Of a stretch of DNA of 64,000 bases, positions 16,642-25,183 are shown in pieces. Source of the stretch: UBA5072 sp041737175 (GTDB lineage Bacteria; Bacteroidota; Bacteroidia; Bacteroidales; UBA10428). The notes under the pieces were generated by a model. It saw only the letters and a list, made by a program, of their open reading frames with translations, made no database searches and was not told where the DNA came from. The stretch spans positions 65,914 through 129,913 of the forward strand of contig JBGSSF010000008.1 of assembly GCA_041737175.1 (NCBI GenBank), written 5' to 3'. The translations under genes were made by a program, and so were the position numbers. The number at the start of each line of letters is the position of its first letter. The first letter of the stretch is position 1.

Positions 16642-18999
16642 CTATTCATATCTCAGATAATCCGCCGGATCGGACCTCGTGACTTTAAACAATTGGGATG
16701 TTACCGTAAGTATTGAAAAGACAAAGGATATCAGGGCTGAAAGGGCGAAAATCCACCAGGAAAGTTCTGTCTTTTGTGTAAATAACTGTAATAACTTCTG
16801 CATAATAAAGTACGACGAAGGAAGGGCGATCAGATTGGCCAGTACAATAAGTCCGGCGAAATGACCGATAAAGAGCCTGCCTATCTGCAGATCAGTTGAT
16901 CCGAAAGCTTTTCGGATGCAAATCTCCTTTCTTTTCTGCTGTGCCACAAAAATAGCAAGGCCCAGCAAACCCAAACAGGAAACAAATATGCCCAGGAAGC
17001 TGAAAAACACAAATATCTTTTTGTTGATGTCAGCATACTTCAGCATATCGTATTTATAATCTTTAAGAAAGTAATTTTCAAAAGGATAAGCCGGATTGTA
17101 TTTTTCAAAATTAGTCCGAATATAATCAACCGTTCCATCAGACCATCCTTCGTTAAGCTTTACATACGCATAATTGCCTGAAGCTCCGAAAGGCAGTATT
17201 AATGCGGAACCACCAATATTAAAGGGGAAGAAACTTATTTTACCAATTACTCCTATCACGGAATACTCTTTATCAAACAACATAAATCTCTGCCCGATGG
17301 GATCATTCCAGCCCATGATCTTAACCACTTCATCGTTTACCACGATAGCATCCGTTGAATCTGTTGCATACTCAGGCGAATAGAACCTGCCTTCCTTCAT
17401 TTTAATTCCAAATGTTGATGTAAAATCATACCCACACGACATGATTCTGGCAATAACATTTTTCTTTCGGGTCATGTCACCCCACTCGATCTCTCCCCAT
17501 TGGATATGAATAGGAATATCCGAAGCAGTTGTTACTGATCTTATGGATGGGTTTTTTAGCAAATCTTCCTTTAACAGATCATACGATTTTTTATTATTTC
17601 CCCTAAGCATGAAGTATAGTATATTTTCCCGGTTAAATCCGGGATCCGCGTTTAACAAGTGGTTATATTGCTTTGACATGACCAGGGTGCAGATAATAAA
17701 AAGAATGGAGAATGTATATTGCACCACAACCAGAATTTTTCTTGAAGTTCCACCCTTTGAACTTGAAAAAAGTTTACTTCTTAGAATGGTTGCTGGTTTA
17801 AAAGACGAAATGATAAAAGCCGGATAGCTTCCTGCTAAAAGTCCTGTTACCAATGTCAGGATGACTATTCCTGCAATAAAACCTGGATCATTATATCGGA
17901 TGGATAAATCTGATTGCAGCATCCTTCCTGAATAGGGCAATACTTTTTCTACAATCACCAAAGCAAGGTTAACAGCAATAATGGTCAAGACCATGGATTC
18001 ACCTAAAAACTGCCGGATCAGATTGTAACGGTTAGCTCCGGCAACTTTCTTTATCCCGACTTCCCTTGACCTGGTAAGCGAACTTGCTGTGGACAGGTTG
18101 ATAAAATTGATGCAGGCAATCAACAGGATCATGACGGCCACGATGGCATTAAGGTAAACACCAACATAGCGGCGTTCTTCGCCATAAAGATGAAGGCGAT
18201 TCAGCGAAGTAAGAAACTGATGTGGGTCGAGTTCCGAAGAATGAAGCGAGTTCAGGAAAGCAGGAATCTTCACATTCAGATCTTTGTAGTCAGCCCCTTT
18301 ATTTAAAAGAACAAAGCTGGTAAAATTGGTCCCTTCGTGACTGTTGAGATCCCAACCCATTTCCTGAAGAAACCAGAAAGGAAGAATAAAATCAAATTGT
18401 ATGCTGGAGTTATCAGGCACATCACTGACGACACCGGTAACGATGAAATTATAAGTATCGTTTACCCTGATTACCCTTCCGATCGGATGTTTGTTGTCAA
18501 AGTACTTTGCAGCCATGCTTTGTGTAATGACAATTGAGTATGGATTTCTGAGTGCTGCAATGGGATCTCCTTCCAAAAGAGGAAAGGTAAGCACTTCAAA
18601 AAAAGTCGAATCAGCAGCCAAAACACCTTTCTCCATGAATCTTTTTCTTTCTTGCGTGGCATCTGCAGTATCATTGTCCGGGCTAAACAGTAATTCAAGT
18701 GGCGGACCTATGCGTAAGGTTTTCCTGATTTCAGGGAATTTTGATTCAAGAGCAGGAGCATATGCGGAACCGCAACGGGATGCCTTATAAGCCCTATCAC
18801 TGATCTGAAGAGTTTGTTCAATAAGAAAAATCTCTTCCTTATTTTCGTGAAAACTGTCAAAACTCAATTCGAACCTGATCCATATCCAGATTGTTATTGA
18901 AATGGCCAGACCCAAAGTAAGGCCTGTTATGTTAATGATGGAGAATGCTTTGTTTCTCCAGATATTGCGTAAGGCTATTATCAGATTAATCCTGAGCAT
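16642..18999 (-). CDS. ABC transporter permease of the MacB/FtsX type
   Basis: The 785-residue protein has the duplicated layout common in Bacteroidota: N-terminal helix (about 20-38), MacB-like periplasmic domain, a three-helix FtsX block (SREVGIKKVAGANRYNLIRQ), a second periplasmic domain, and a final FtsX block (RRKEICIRKAFGSTDLQIGR). It probably works with a separate MacB-type ATPase for efflux or lipoprotein handling; no ATPase gene is in the window. It is divergent from a sigma-54 response regulator and kinase, and the gap holds a matching sigma-54 promoter and operator sites, so it is a likely target. Confidence 0.88.
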   Translation of the reverse strand: MLRINLIIALRNIWRNKAFSIINITGLTLGLAISITIWIWIRFELSFDSFHENKEEIFLIEQTLQISDRAYKASRCGSAYAPALESKFPEIRKTLRIGPPLELLFSPDNDTADATQERKRFMEKGVLAADSTFFEVLTFPLLEGDPIAALRNPYSIVITQSMAAKYFDNKHPIGRVIRVNDTYNFIVTGVVSDVPDNSSIQFDFILPFWFLQEMGWDLNSHEGTNFTSFVLLNKGADYKDLNVKIPAFLNSLHSSELDPHQFLTSLNRLHLYGEERRYVGVYLNAIVAVMILLIACINFINLSTASSLTRSREVGIKKVAGANRYNLIRQFLGESMVLTIIAVNLALVIVEKVLPYSGRMLQSDLSIRYNDPGFIAGIVILTLVTGLLAGSYPAFIISSFKPATILRSKLFSSSKGGTSRKILVVVQYTFSILFIICTLVMSKQYNHLLNADPGFNRENILYFMLRGNNKKSYDLLKEDLLKNPSIRSVTTASDIPIHIQWGEIEWGDMTRKKNVIARIMSCGYDFTSTFGIKMKEGRFYSPEYATDSTDAIVVNDEVVKIMGWNDPIGQRFMLFDKEYSVIGVIGKISFFPFNIGGSALILPFGASGNYAYVKLNEGWSDGTVDYIRTNFEKYNPAYPFENYFLKDYKYDMLKYADINKKIFVFFSFLGIFVSCLGLLGLAIFVAQQKRKEICIRKAFGSTDLQIGRLFIGHFAGLIVLANLIALPSSYFIMQKLLQLFTQKTELSWWIFALSALISFVFSILTVTSQLFKVTRSDPADYLRYE

Positions 19000-19012
19000 A
19001 ACTTTGTTTTAT

Positions 19013-19040
19013 TACAGATTACAGATTACAGATTACAGAT
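19013..19040. repeat. ATTACAG heptamer repeat in the permease leader
   Basis: About four tandem ATTACAG units lie between the predicted sigma-54 promoter and the permease start codon, so they would be in the 5' untranslated region. Confidence 0.75.
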
Positions 19041-19075
19041 ATTGGCATGATGAATCATAATGTACTCTCCGTTAT

Positions 19076-19091
19076 CCCAATTGGCATGCCA
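19076..19091 (-). promoter_or_regulatory. Predicted sigma-54 promoter for the permease gene
   Basis: The minus strand reads TGGCATGCCAATTGGG. It fits TGGCAYRNNNNTTGCW at the -24 box and at TTG of the -12 box, with correct spacing; the last two bases differ. Transcription would start near 19066, giving a leader of roughly 65 nt. The operators at 19153-19193 are about 60-100 bp upstream, the usual place for an NtrC-type enhancer. Confidence 0.5.
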
Positions 19092-19152
19092 GATTCTGTT
19101 TATACCTAATTATTAGCAATTTACGAAATAAATCAGTGTCGTGAAAAAAAAA

Positions 19153-19193
19153 TTGTCCTGATTCAGGACAACTATTGTCTTGAAATAGGACAT
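19153..19193. promoter_or_regulatory. Tandem palindromic operators (predicted enhancer)
   Basis: A perfect 19-bp palindrome, TTGTCCTGATTCAGGACAA (19153-19171), is followed by a weaker copy, TTGTCTTGAAATAGGACAT (19175-19193). Their centres are 22 bp apart, two helical turns. The pair lies between the divergent permease and the sigma-54 response regulator, which suggests binding sites for that regulator's FIS-type helix-turn-helix. Confidence 0.6.
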
Positions 19194-19232
19194 TTTTTAG
19201 TATCTTTTACTTCCTTTAAGAGGAAGTGTATT

Positions 19233-20609
19233 ATGAACAAACGGCAAGGCAAGATTCTGATTGTTGATGACAATAAAAGCGTGCTCGAATCATTGAAGTT
19301 CTTTCTGGAAGATTATTTCAGTGAGATCATAATAGCAAGTAATCCGAACCGTATTATTCATCTCATCTCACAAGAGGATTTTGATGTTGTATTGCTCGAT
19401 ATGAATTTTTCGGCTGGTAAAATGACCGGAAATGAAGGCTTCTACTGGTTGAATGAAATACTCAGGATCGATTCCCTGGCTGTTGTAGTGCACATTACTG
19501 CCTACGGGGATATTGAAATGGCAGTAAGATCTATCAAAGAAGGCGCCGTAGATTTTGTGGTTAAACCCTGGGACAACTATAAATTGCTGGCAACCCTGCA
19601 ATCAGCTTATAATTTGAGGAAGTCGAGAATTGAGATCAAAAAGCTGAAGCAAAATCAGAAGCATCTTTCGGAATCTCTTGCGAATGATTTTAATCTGGTA
19701 AAAGGCCCTTCAAAATGCATGGATAAAGTGTATCGGTCCATTCCCAAAATTGCAGTGAGTGACGCCAGTATTCTCATTACCGGTGAAAACGGAACCGGCA
19801 AGGAGGTAATAGCACGGGAAATCCACAATCAGTCCCTCAGAAAGGATGAAATTTTCATGCGCGTAGATCTGGGATCTTTAAATGAAAGCCTGTTTGAAAG
19901 TGAATTATTCGGGCATGTCAAAGGCGCATTTACCGATGCCAGGGAGGATCGCATTGGCAAGATTGAATCCGCTTCAGGCGGCACGGTTTTTCTGGATGAG
20001 ATCGGGAATCTCTCGCTATCGCTTCAATCAAAGCTTCTTTCGGCTTTGCAAAATAAGGAGATATGTCCCCTGGGTTCAAACAAAAGTACCTTGATTGATG
20101 TGAGATTTATTAGTGCTACCAATAAAGATCTTGAAAAAATGATCACGGATAATACCTTCCGTGAGGACCTGTATTACCGGATCAATACCGTGCAACTTAC
20201 TGTCCCTCCCCTTCGCGAGAGAATGGATGACTTTCCGGTATTAATTCAGTTTTTTCTGGACGATTACAAGGCAAAGTATTCTAAACCTGACATCCGGATA
20301 CACGATAATGCAATAAAAGTCTTACAAAATTATCCCTGGCCCGGGAATATCCGGGAATTGCAACATGCGGTTGAAAAAGCTGTTATATTATGCAACAGCA
20401 ATGTTCTTCAGGTTGAAGATTTTTTTATGGATAAGCGCAAGCTTTATCCCGTAAACGGGAATAAAGCCTTTAATTCTCTCGAGGAAGCTGAACGGGATAC
20501 TATTATCTCGATACTGGAACGCAACGGGGGCAACATATCGAAAACAGCAAAGGAACTTAAAATTGGCAGGCAAACGCTGTACAATAAATTAAAAAAGTAT
20601 ACTATCTGA
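19233..20609 (+). CDS. Sigma-54-dependent response regulator, NtrC family
   Basis: The 458-residue protein has three parts. The receiver shows VDDN, Asp56 in DVVLLDMNF, and Lys111 in FVVKPWD. The AAA+ domain shows Walker A GENGTGKE (184-191), the sigma-54 contact loop GAFTDA (231-236) and Walker B TVFLDEI (251-257). The C-terminal FIS-type helix-turn-helix is NISKTAKELKIGRQTLYNKL. It activates RNA polymerase-sigma-54 after phosphorylation, presumably by the kinase 31 bp downstream. The paired palindromes just upstream are candidate binding sites; the divergent permease is the likely target. Confidence 0.95.
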   Translation: MNKRQGKILIVDDNKSVLESLKFFLEDYFSEIIIASNPNRIIHLISQEDFDVVLLDMNFSAGKMTGNEGFYWLNEILRIDSLAVVVHITAYGDIEMAVRSIKEGAVDFVVKPWDNYKLLATLQSAYNLRKSRIEIKKLKQNQKHLSESLANDFNLVKGPSKCMDKVYRSIPKIAVSDASILITGENGTGKEVIAREIHNQSLRKDEIFMRVDLGSLNESLFESELFGHVKGAFTDAREDRIGKIESASGGTVFLDEIGNLSLSLQSKLLSALQNKEICPLGSNKSTLIDVRFISATNKDLEKMITDNTFREDLYYRINTVQLTVPPLRERMDDFPVLIQFFLDDYKAKYSKPDIRIHDNAIKVLQNYPWPGNIRELQHAVEKAVILCNSNVLQVEDFFMDKRKLYPVNGNKAFNSLEEAERDTIISILERNGGNISKTAKELKIGRQTLYNKLKKYTI

Positions 20610-20640
20610 ATAATGAAATATCATTTTAATCCATTTATTC

Positions 20641-21999
20641 ATGGTTTATCGTCACTTTTATGTGAATGCAGTATTGCGGGTGTTATTGCTTGCAACCAGC
20701 TGCATGCTTTTTGCCTTTGCCTGGTTTGGTAAAGGTGATTATTTCACCCTATTCAATCTTGGATTGCTGATCCTGCTGCAAATCATCTTGTTCATTTATT
20801 ACGTGAACAAAACCAATCGCGATCTTGCGTTATTCTTTGATTCGGTGAAGAACGAGGAGTCAGGCTTATTCTTTAATCGTACCCAAAGGAAATTCCACGG
20901 CATTTACCAATCCATGGATGAGGTCAATCGTCAGATTCAAACCATGAGAATGAAATATGCCTCCCAGGATCAATATTTTAAAATCATAGTTGAAAGCATA
21001 CAAACCGGACTTATATCATTTGGACAGGATGGCAAAGTGGACCTGTTAAACAAAGCAGCCAAAAACATGCTGGGAATAAAAGCTGCCCATAGGATTGATA
21101 AATTGAATGAACACCAGCGTGGACTGGGAGATATACTTCGTGAAATAGGTCCCTCGGATAAAAGACTTTTTCGGGTGAATTTGGGCAATGAAACAGTCCT
21201 TTTATCCATTGACAGCACTCATTTGAAACTTGTTGACAAGGAACTTAAAATTGTAACATTTCATGATATTAACCAGGAACTTGATAAAAACGAACAAGAA
21301 TCATGGCGAAAGCTGATCAGAATTTTAAACCATGAGATCATGAATTCACTTGCACCCATAATTTCTACAGTAACCACACTAAAAGATCTTCTTTCTGTGA
21401 AAGATGCAGGTGAAATTCCTCTGCCTGATCAACGCCGAAAATATTTGTTTGAAAAAACGATTTCAGGCCTTTCAATTATTCATGATCGAAGTGAAGGTTT
21501 GAAAAGCTTTGTGGAAAACTACAAGATGTTGAATACCCTTCCTCAACCGGTCATAGCGACTTTCAATATTCAGGAACTTTTTAATGACTGTAAATTGCTG
21601 CTTAATGAGACATTACAGGCCAGTCATATCCGATGCTTTTCTGAAACCGATGTTCCGGACATGGAATTGGCAGCTGATAAATCCCAGTTTCAGCAAATAC
21701 TGCTCAACCTGATGAAGAATGCCATTGAATCACTTTCCGAAACCGCAATTGAAAATAAAGTGATACGGTTGAAGGCATTTTACAATGAAAAGGGAAAGAA
21801 AGTAATGCAAATTTCCGATAACGGGAAAGGAATTCCGCCCGAGCATATCGACCAGATCTTCGTTCCATTTTTTACCACAAAAGAGAAAGGTTCGGGAATT
21901 GGATTGAGTCTTTCCAGGCAGATCACGCATTTGAACCAAGGGACCATGTCCGTGTATTCTCAACCTTACAGCGAAACTGTTTTTACTTTGACATTTTAA
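20641..21999 (+). CDS. Membrane sensor histidine kinase (NtrY-like)
   Basis: The 452-residue protein has two N-terminal helices (about 10-55) with almost no periplasmic loop, a linker and PAS-like region (about 105-215), an H-box with His231 (LNHEIMNSLAPI), and an HATPase domain: N box NLMKNAIESL, G1 DNGKGIP, F box VPFFTTK, G2 GSGIGLSLS. The lack of a sizeable external domain suggests sensing within the membrane or cytoplasm. It forms a two-component pair with the preceding sigma-54 regulator. Confidence 0.92.
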   Translation: MVYRHFYVNAVLRVLLLATSCMLFAFAWFGKGDYFTLFNLGLLILLQIILFIYYVNKTNRDLALFFDSVKNEESGLFFNRTQRKFHGIYQSMDEVNRQIQTMRMKYASQDQYFKIIVESIQTGLISFGQDGKVDLLNKAAKNMLGIKAAHRIDKLNEHQRGLGDILREIGPSDKRLFRVNLGNETVLLSIDSTHLKLVDKELKIVTFHDINQELDKNEQESWRKLIRILNHEIMNSLAPIISTVTTLKDLLSVKDAGEIPLPDQRRKYLFEKTISGLSIIHDRSEGLKSFVENYKMLNTLPQPVIATFNIQELFNDCKLLLNETLQASHIRCFSETDVPDMELAADKSQFQQILLNLMKNAIESLSETAIENKVIRLKAFYNEKGKKVMQISDNGKGIPPEHIDQIFVPFFTTKEKGSGIGLSLSRQITHLNQGTMSVYSQPYSETVFTLTF

Positions 22000-22033
22000 T
22001 GTAAGTTTTATTTCATGTTACTAACTTAAAATC

Positions 22034-23095
22034 ATGAGAATGAATCCCAAAACCAAAATCTTCATCCTGAAAATAAAATCATTGCTATTTGCTATTTTGC
22101 TCGTTTTCTGCCATTTATCCCAGGCTCAAAACTATGCCATTGGGGCTGACCTGTCTTTCCTCAAGCAGGCAGAAGACCATGGATTTGCATACAAGGAAAA
22201 CGGACAGGCAAAACCGGGCTTGCAAATCTTTAAAGATCATGGCTACAACTGGATAAGACTGCGGTTGTTTCATACACCCACACAACTGCCCAATAGTCTG
22301 GCATACACCATTGCACTCGCAAAAGAAGCAAAAAAGCAGGGATTCAAGTTCCTGCTTGACTATCATTATTCCGACACGTGGGCCGATCCGGGCAAACAAT
22401 TCATCCCCAAAGCCTGGGAGGGAAAATCGCACGCTGCACTGATCCAGGCTGTATATGAATACACCCGGACAACGATGGTTGCATTTCGTGATTCGGGAGC
22501 GTTTCCCGATATGGTTCAAGTCGGTAATGAAATCAGCAATGGCATGTTGTGGCCCGATGGAAAGCTTCCGGAAAACTGGAATAATTTTGCGGAGCTTGTG
22601 CAGGCAGGCATTAACGGTTTATATGCAGGCTGCGGGAACACTCCCTGTCCCGAAATTATGATTCATATTGATAAAGGCGGAGATAAAAACTTCACCAGGT
22701 ATTTCTTTGATAAACTCAACACTTACGGCATCAGGTATGATGTGATAGGGCAATCGTATTACCCCTGGTGGCATGGCAGTTTGCTAGATCTGCGCGAATG
22801 TTTGTATTTTGCTGCCACAGAATATAAAAAAGACATTATTGTAGTTGAAGTCGCCTATAACTGGAGACCTGCGGAATATATCAACAAGCACGATCCTTTT
22901 GCTGAGTCACCCGAGGGCCAGAAGGAGTTTCTTGAAGAAGTGAACCGGATAGTCATGAATGTACCTGATAACAGGGGTACCGGAGTTTTCTGGTGGGAAC
23001 CTGCCGTATCACGTGGCGGATCCAGGAGTTATTTTGATGATGCAGGAAATGTGTTACCCGTGATTGAGGTGTTTGATAAGTTTACGAGGAAGTAA
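22034..23095 (+). CDS. GH53 arabinogalactan endo-beta-1,4-galactanase
   Basis: The 353-residue secreted enzyme has an N-terminal signal ending near CHLSQAQ. The GH53 fold is clear: GADLSFLKQAEDHG, WIRLRLFHTP, FLLDYHYSDTWADPG, acid/base Glu166 in QVGNEISNGMLWPDG, and nucleophile Glu272 in VVEVAYNW. The family cleaves beta-1,4-galactan side chains of pectin. It stands alone downstream of the two-component system and is the last ordinary gene before the AT-rich cassette-like region. No SusCD pair is nearby. Confidence 0.92.
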   Translation: MRMNPKTKIFILKIKSLLFAILLVFCHLSQAQNYAIGADLSFLKQAEDHGFAYKENGQAKPGLQIFKDHGYNWIRLRLFHTPTQLPNSLAYTIALAKEAKKQGFKFLLDYHYSDTWADPGKQFIPKAWEGKSHAALIQAVYEYTRTTMVAFRDSGAFPDMVQVGNEISNGMLWPDGKLPENWNNFAELVQAGINGLYAGCGNTPCPEIMIHIDKGGDKNFTRYFFDKLNTYGIRYDVIGQSYYPWWHGSLLDLRECLYFAATEYKKDIIVVEVAYNWRPAEYINKHDPFAESPEGQKEFLEEVNRIVMNVPDNRGTGVFWWEPAVSRGGSRSYFDDAGNVLPVIEVFDKFTRK

Positions 23096-23693
23096 TTTAT
23101 AATACGAGTACCATGAAAAATGGTATTTGACAATGTTCATTTTTTGGATCACATTTTTCTTTACGGACATAACATTTTCCTTATTTTTATAATAATAATA
23201 CTTGTTTAGGTTATAGTTAGAATGCATACTACTGTTTTAAAGCAATGAATTAATCCATATTACCAGGTGTGGGGGGCAGAAAAGGCAGCACAAAGGAATT
23301 ATTGTTAAGCTGCCTATGGTGAGTCATCATTACCGGAATGAAATGGAAGGAACTGGTGTGAATATGTGATTGAGGGGCACGAAGTGTGTAAAAAATAAAA
23401 CAACCTCTTGCGTCTAACCACCCATAATTCCGTTTATATGCAATGGATAATCAATTAAGAATAATTGCCTGTCCTACGAAGATTTACACACATATCACAA
23501 CCAAGGATTTAGAACAATTGGTTAGTCCTTTTGACAGGTTACACTTGGATGCCAAGTGAGAATCGCTTGAGTGAAGAAGCAGGTTGGGGAGGAAAATAAT
23601 GAAATATTATAAAAGTTAATGCAAATTTAACAGCATTGCGTATAAACAATAGTTGGAAACAATGCAAAAACACACCAGATAAACATTTTTCTA
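23096..23693. other. AT-rich gap at the start of the cassette-like region
   Basis: About 600 bp without a convincing gene; the minus-strand frames are short and lack family features. GTCTAACCA at 23412-23420 and TGGTTAGTC at 23519-23527 are near reverse complements and could bound a decayed attC-like site. At 23625-23660 the sequence resembles half of the palindromes described below and ends in GTTGGAAAC, which is the exact reverse complement of the left edge of the next palindrome. Confidence 0.4.
23625..23660 (+). repeat. Degenerate attC-like end bordering the first cassette
   Basis: The sequence AACAGC...GTATAAAC...GTTGGAAAC keeps the order of blocks seen in the better-preserved palindromes downstream. 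Its right edge, GTTGGAAAC (23652-23660), pairs exactly with GTTTCCAAC at 24084-24092 beyond the 126-residue gene. Only one half is recognisable. Confidence 0.35.
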
Positions 23694-24074
23694 ATGAAAT
23701 TAACTGCACTTGATAATAAACTGAGACAATTGGCCAAATCACTTAATGGAGTGATTACGAAAGATGATACAAAAGGGATGCTTGTGCCTTCAGGATATGA
23801 GGAGAGAAGCATTAGTTGGAATAAGAATGGCTTTAACTATATGGTTCAAGTATTTCCTGAGATCAAAAAAGATTCTATTCAAAAGTGGATTTTTTGGGCG
23901 TGTTGTTTTTACGATACAGATAATAATCGCTTCTGGAGAAAGAAGACTCTAGTCGAAAGTCGGCAACAAGAAAAACTTATTTCAGACTTCGATAAACTTT
24001 TTAGTGAGGCAGTTGACTTTCTTGAGAAGTTAACAATAGAAGATTTAGAATTTGCTGTCAGATTTAAAAATTAA
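23694..24074 (+). CDS. Unknown protein, 126 aa, in a cassette-like unit
   Basis: I do not recognise a family. The protein is soluble, mixed alpha/beta by appearance, with a tryptophan-rich middle (ISWNKNGFNYMVQVFPE, then WIFWACCFYD) and an amphipathic C-terminal helix. The gene sits alone, on the same strand as the next units, between a degenerate half palindrome and a well-formed attC-like site. A near-perfect 16-bp inverted repeat (23651-23666 and 24078-24093) encloses it. The stop codon lies 10 bp before the palindrome. Base composition is AT-rich compared with the housekeeping genes around the region. Confidence 0.6.
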   Translation: MKLTALDNKLRQLAKSLNGVITKDDTKGMLVPSGYEERSISWNKNGFNYMVQVFPEIKKDSIQKWIFWACCFYDTDNNRFWRKKTLVESRQQEKLISDFDKLFSEAVDFLEKLTIEDLEFAVRFKN

Positions 24075-24083
24075 TAATGCACT

Positions 24084-24212
24084 GTTTCCAACAACGGGTA
24101 TAATCCATTGCTGGTCGTGGGTTTACGAAGGTTGGCACACTTGGTTAACTTATTGTAACTCGATAACAAATCACCTGGACGACGCAACGGGTCATATACG
24201 CGGACGTTAGGC
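24084..24212 (+). repeat. attC-like site 1
   Basis: A 129-bp imperfect palindrome. The left end is TTCCAAC, similar to the RYYYAAC box; the right end is GTTAGGC, a perfect GTTRRRY box. The inner left block (GGGTATAATCCATTGCTGG) pairs imperfectly with the inner right block (CAACGGGTCATATACGCGG), with extra unpaired bases on one side. Length, box order and unpaired bases match integron attC sites. The centre shares AACTCGAT.ACAAATC with the site near 29.55 kb. Confidence 0.55.
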
Positions 24213-24314
24213 GTCATGCTCAGAAAGAGTTTCCTGAGCCTATAAGAGATTAGCAGAATAAAAACAGGGAAGCCGAAAACTGAAAAGAGTAGGCAATTTT
24301 TTTAATCAAGTAAA

Positions 24315-24833
24315 ATGAAAAAACTATCGAAAATGAGACTAACATTTAACCTGCAGAAAATTCTATTATCTATTTCTATTCTATTTTTTACAGTATTCCT
24401 GACATCTTGTAAATCCAGATCAGATAATAATATTCATTCATCGAAAGGTAGCCCTGACAGTATAAGTTTAGCTCAAACGCAGAATGATTCACAAGATTCC
24501 ATAGTTCATTTTTTACTTGATGTGGCTGCCAAAGATTTTCATGGCCATCAACCTCCAGTTCCTTTGGGTTTTCGTAATGTTCAATTTAAATATTTAACAA
24601 AGCCCAATGAGGAAAAAACATATATAATTTGCGGACAATTTCTTAATAAGGATAACCAAAACAAAGAAGAATGGATTCATTTTGCAACCATAAAAACAGA
24701 TCCATATGAACAATGGTTGGGATCTAATGCTTTAGTTTACTGCCAAGATTCTAAAGAAATAACCTATACAAAAATTGATTTATCTATTGCTTTGAAAAGC
24801 AGATATGACTCACTACAAAAATTAAGTAAATAA
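24315..24833 (+). CDS. Small lipoprotein of unknown function
   Basis: The 172-residue protein has a basic N-terminus, a hydrophobic stretch and a lipobox at FLTSC, then a Ser/Asp/Asn-rich linker and a compact domain of about 110 residues (FLLDVAAKDFHGHQPPVP, then KTYIICGQFL and EWIHFATIKTD). I recognise no family. It would be anchored to the inner or outer membrane. It is the only gene between attC-like sites 1 and 2, in the same orientation as the neighbouring units. Confidence 0.65.
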   Translation: MKKLSKMRLTFNLQKILLSISILFFTVFLTSCKSRSDNNIHSSKGSPDSISLAQTQNDSQDSIVHFLLDVAAKDFHGHQPPVPLGFRNVQFKYLTKPNEEKTYIICGQFLNKDNQNKEEWIHFATIKTDPYEQWLGSNALVYCQDSKEITYTKIDLSIALKSRYDSLQKLSK

Positions 24834-24875
24834 CGTATTTATCAACAATGACTCAGGAAAAATATTAGCACAAAC

Positions 24876-25041
24876 GCACAACAGCGTGCATAAGCCATTG
24901 CTGATAGCAGGTTTACTCCGCTTCGCTACGTTAGCTCCCTTCGGTCGGTTGCGTAAGTCAGCTCTCCTGGTTACCTTGTGGTAACAGGACAAAACAGCGC
25001 ATTTGCAACGCAACGGCTCATATACGCGGGCGTTGTTGTGA
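24876..25041 (+). repeat. attC-like site 2
   Basis: A 166-bp imperfect palindrome. Outer ends GCACAAC and GTTGTGA pair over six bases. The inner blocks AGCGTGCATAAGCCATTGC and CAACGGCTCATATACGCGG correspond to those of site 1. The centre holds further hairpins (CCTGGTTACC...GGTAACAGG). The left block recurs almost unchanged near 30.68 kb. Confidence 0.55.
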
Positions 25042-25071
25042 GATTTGAAAACAATAATTCAAATGCGATAA

Positions 25072-25119
25072 TTACTTTTTTTATTGATATTATTAGTGAT
25101 GTCATGTTCAAAAACGTAA
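25072..25119 (+). pseudogene. Lipoprotein signal-peptide remnant
   Basis: One frame reads LLFLLILLVMSCSKT followed by a stop, which is the hydrophobic core and lipobox of a Bacteroidota lipoprotein. A stop lies immediately upstream and no start codon is available. It looks like the leftover 5' end of a lost cassette gene between site 2 and the next gene. Confidence 0.3.
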
Positions 25120-25183
25120 GTAAAAGAAGATGAATACAATACTGTAATAATAATGAGCTAAGTGAATCAAAACTAACATAAAT

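Noticed and set aside
23412..23527. Additional attC-like site bounded by GTCTAACCA and TGGTTAGTC
   Set aside because: The outer boxes nearly pair, but the interior shows none of the blocks shared by the other sites, so it is only mentioned in the gap annotation.
24822..25013. 63-residue minus-strand frame over attC-like site 2
   Set aside because: It lies entirely within the palindrome and the 3' end of the lipoprotein gene; such frames are common artefacts of palindromic DNA.
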